Positions 5,152-6,945 of a stretch of 6,945 bases of DNA are shown one piece after another. Both the position numbers and the translations under genes were made by a program. The notes beneath the pieces were generated by a model that worked only from the letters and a program-made list of their open reading frames with translations, did no database searches and had not been told where the DNA came from. Source of the stretch: an uncultured Lachnospiraceae bacterium (GTDB lineage: Bacteria > Bacillota > Clostridia > Lachnospirales > Lachnospiraceae); assembly GCA_902803635.1 (NCBI GenBank), contig CADCQU010000062.1, positions 1 to 6,945 on the forward strand. The letters run 5' to 3'. The first letter of the stretch is position 1; each line of letters opens with the position of its first letter.

Positions 5152-6945
5152 TCATTCTGGCTGAAGTGACTCCCCTTCCTTCGGATGAAAGAATGCAAAC
5201 ACCTTCTTCGCCGCCGCCGCGTTCATGGACGGCGCCTTCGCAAGCTCCTCCTCGGATGCATCGCGTATCTTCTCCACCGTCCGGAACGTCCGCAGGAGTG
5301 CCTTCCGCCTCGTCGGCCCGATGCCTTCAATATCGTCGAGCACCGAATGCACCTGCCCCTTGCTGCGGAGCTGCCGGTGGTACTCGATTGCAAAGCGGTG
5401 CACCTCGTCCTGGATGCGTGTCAGGAGCTTGAAGCCCTCTCCCTCCTTCGCGATCGGCAGCTCCCTGCCGCGAAACCACAGCCCGCGCGTCCGGTGGTTG
5501 TCATCCTTCACCATGCCGGCCACCGGAACCTCCAGCCCCAATTTCTCCAGCACGCCTTCCGCGATATGCACCTGTCCCCGACCGCCGTCCATCAAAATAA
5601 CGTCCGGCAAATGCACGAACCCGGAGTCTCCGGCCTTCGCCCGTTCAAATCTCCGGGTAAGGACCTCCTCCATGCTCGCGTAGTCGTCCGGCCCGACGAC
5701 AGTCCTTATCTTGAATTTCCGATAGTCGGATTTTTTCGGTTTTCCATCCACATAGACCACCATCGAACCCACGGAGTCGGTCCCGCTGATGTTGGAAATA
5801 TCGTAGGACTCCATGCGGCTCGCCGTGGGAAGCCCCAAAAGGTCGGCAATCTCCGCCACCGCCCCAAGCGTCCGCTGTTCCTCGCGGACCAGCCGGTTCC
5901 GGTCCTTCTCCAGGACCATCCGCGCATTTTCCTTGGCAAGGGCCGCCAGCTTCTCCTTCTGCCCCTTTTGCGGGACGCGGATTTGTACCTTCGACCCACG
6001 CTTGTCCGTAAGCCAGGCCTCCAGCAGCTCCCTGTCTGGTACCTCCTCCTCCAAAAGCAGTTCCTTCGGAACGAAGGGCGCGGACTCATAATATTGTAGC
6101 AGAAAGCTTCGCAGCACCTCGCCGCTCTCCTCGCCCTCCTCGGCCGAGAGAAGAAAATGCTCCCTCCCCAGAAGCCGCCCGCCCCGCACAAAAAATACCT
6201 GCGCCACGGCATGTCGCCGTACGGAGACCGAGGAAGCCTGCGACTCAAAAATCTCGGTTTCAACACTCGATGAAGCCTCGCCTTTTTCAATTGTTCCTGC
6301 TTCTGATGAGGCCTCGGCTTCAATCTCCGTTTCAACACTCGTTGGAGCCTCGCCTTCTACCTCCGCTTCAGCTTCCGATGGAATCTTCTTTTCACTTTCA
6401 ATCGCCACCGCAATAATATCTCGGTCCTCGCCATTGGTACCGGTAATCTTCTGTTTTTCCGAGATTTCACGAATACCCGCGATGAGGTCCCGGCACTGGG
6501 CGGCCTCCTCAAAGCGCATCTCCTCCGCGGCTGCCTGCATTTTCTGCGTGAGCAGGTCAATCTCCGCCTGGTGACGGCCTTTCAGGAACTCCAGGACGCG
6601 GTGAACATTTGCCGCATATTCTTCCTTATTTATATAGCCCTGGCAGGGGGCCGAGCACTGGCCAATATGGTAGTAAAGGCAGGGCCGGTCCTTGCCGATG
6701 TCCTCCGGGAGCCGCTTCGAGCAGGCCCGAATCTTGCAGAGCTTCCGCAGAAGCTCCACCGTATCACGCACCGCCGTCGCGTTCGTGTAGGGGCCGAAAT
6801 ACCGCGCCCCGTCCTTCTTCTGCCCCCGCGCAATCTGGACACGCGGGAATTCCTCCCCCACCGTCACGCGGATATAGGGGTAGGACTTGTCGTCCATCAG
6901 CATCGTGTTGTACTTCGGCCGGTTCTCCTTGATGAGATTCGACTC
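5152..6945 (-). CDS. uvrC: Excinuclease ABC subunit UvrC, N-terminus outside the window
   Basis: UvrC makes both the 3' and 5' incisions around DNA lesions bound by UvrA/UvrB. The frame is open to the right edge, so the start and most of the GIY-YIG nuclease domain (probably about 85 residues) lie outside. Of 597 visible residues, the first are ESNLIKENRPKYNT, a standard UvrC block. Next comes a cysteine cluster (Cys75, 89, 97, 101), reported as an iron-sulphur site in the E. coli protein. The UvrB-binding UVR helix pair follows (about 126-161). The C-terminal RNase H-like nuclease has probable catalytic Asp382 (SYDISN), Asp453 (LMDGG) and His516 (DEVHRF). A tandem helix-hairpin-helix (about 532-585) ends the protein. 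Unusually, about 60 acidic, repeat-containing residues (about 185-245) interrupt the block between DIIAVAI and AQVFFVRGG. The PBP gene follows on the same strand after 149 bp. Confidence 0.96.
   Translation of the reverse strand, partial: ESNLIKENRPKYNTMLMDDKSYPYIRVTVGEEFPRVQIARGQKKDGARYFGPYTNATAVRDTVELLRKLCKIRACSKRLPEDIGKDRPCLYYHIGQCSAPCQGYINKEEYAANVHRVLEFLKGRHQAEIDLLTQKMQAAAEEMRFEEAAQCRDLIAGIREISEKQKITGTNGEDRDIIAVAIESEKKIPSEAEAEVEGEAPTSVETEIEAEASSEAGTIEKGEASSSVETEIFESQASSVSVRRHAVAQVFFVRGGRLLGREHFLLSAEEGEESGEVLRSFLLQYYESAPFVPKELLLEEEVPDRELLEAWLTDKRGSKVQIRVPQKGQKEKLAALAKENARMVLEKDRNRLVREEQRTLGAVAEIADLLGLPTASRMESYDISNISGTDSVGSMVVYVDGKPKKSDYRKFKIRTVVGPDDYASMEEVLTRRFERAKAGDSGFVHLPDVILMDGGRGQVHIAEGVLEKLGLEVPVAGMVKDDNHRTRGLWFRGRELPIAKEGEGFKLLTRIQDEVHRFAIEYHRQLRSKGQVHSVLDDIEGIGPTRRKALLRTFRTVEKIRDASEEELAKAPSMNAAAAKKVFAFFHPKEGESLQPE
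6250..6284 (-). repeat. In-frame repeat copy 1 within the UvrC insertion
   Basis: This matches 6322-6356 with 3 mismatches in 35 bases, at an offset of 72 bases (24 codons). On the minus strand it encodes KGEASSSVETEI, visible residues 221-232. The spacing in whole codons keeps the reading frame, which points to growth of the insertion by tandem duplication. Confidence 0.8.
6322..6356 (-). repeat. In-frame repeat copy 2 within the UvrC insertion
   Basis: This partner of 6250-6284 encodes EGEAPTSVETEI, visible residues 197-208. Further short Ala/Ser/Glu-rich echoes (EAEA, EASS) flank it. The surrounding DNA is less GC-rich than the rest of uvrC (hand count 86 of 180 bases G or C over 6241-6420, against 38 of 60 at 5521-5580). 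Confidence 0.8.

Noticed and set aside
4962..5198. Small minus-strand ORF covering the palindromic element, with a CHLPLRGRQG-like peptide
   Set aside because: This peptide pattern is a familiar spurious translation of the extragenic repeat, and it overlaps the start of the PBP gene and the end of uvrC.
5185..6099. Plus-strand open frame opposite uvrC
   Set aside because: It is antisense to conserved UvrC catalytic and helix-hairpin-helix sequence, with no ribosome binding site or domain signature.
1..6945. CRISPR array, tRNA or rRNA genes, prophage or defence genes
   Set aside because: There is no regularly spaced repeat-spacer pattern, no cloverleaf or rRNA-like sequence, and all long genes are recognised housekeeping families.

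Overview
The window reads as chromosomal DNA of a moderately GC-rich Gram-positive anaerobe of the Clostridia, most likely Lachnospiraceae-like. This is inferred from the protein flavours: a Clostridia-type HPr kinase, a ROK glucokinase next to it, a class A PBP with a Lys/Pro/Thr tail, and the UvrC sequence. No species can be named from the sequence alone.

Layout. Bases 1-224 are non-coding and hold a plausible promoter followed by a leader rich in inverted repeats. Then come two plus-strand genes: hprK (225-1169, TTG start) and a ROK-family glucokinase, glcK (1307-2254). The 137-bp gap between them carries a near-identical 35-bp direct repeat and a GC-rich hairpin. After glcK come a nested hairpin (2262-2304) and a strong bidirectional terminator (2321-2348). 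The terminator separates the plus genes from two convergent minus-strand genes: a bifunctional class A penicillin-binding protein (2378-5002) and uvrC (5152 to beyond the right edge, lacking its N-terminus). The 149-bp gap between uvrC and the PBP gene is largely filled by a compact multi-hairpin extragenic element that looks like a dispersed repeat.

Function. HprK and glucokinase belong together: glucokinase supplies glucose-6-phosphate to glycolysis, and HprK senses glycolytic state and phosphorylates HPr on serine to drive CcpA-dependent carbon control. The PBP polymerises and cross-links peptidoglycan. UvrC makes the incisions in nucleotide excision repair.

All four proteins belong to well-known families, and I see no undescribed multi-gene system. 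The items most worth a second look are: an acidic, repeat-containing insertion of about 60 residues inside an otherwise conserved part of UvrC; the structured hprK leader with mutually exclusive pairings; the duplicated segment spanning the hprK stop codon; and the palindromic element between uvrC and the PBP gene.
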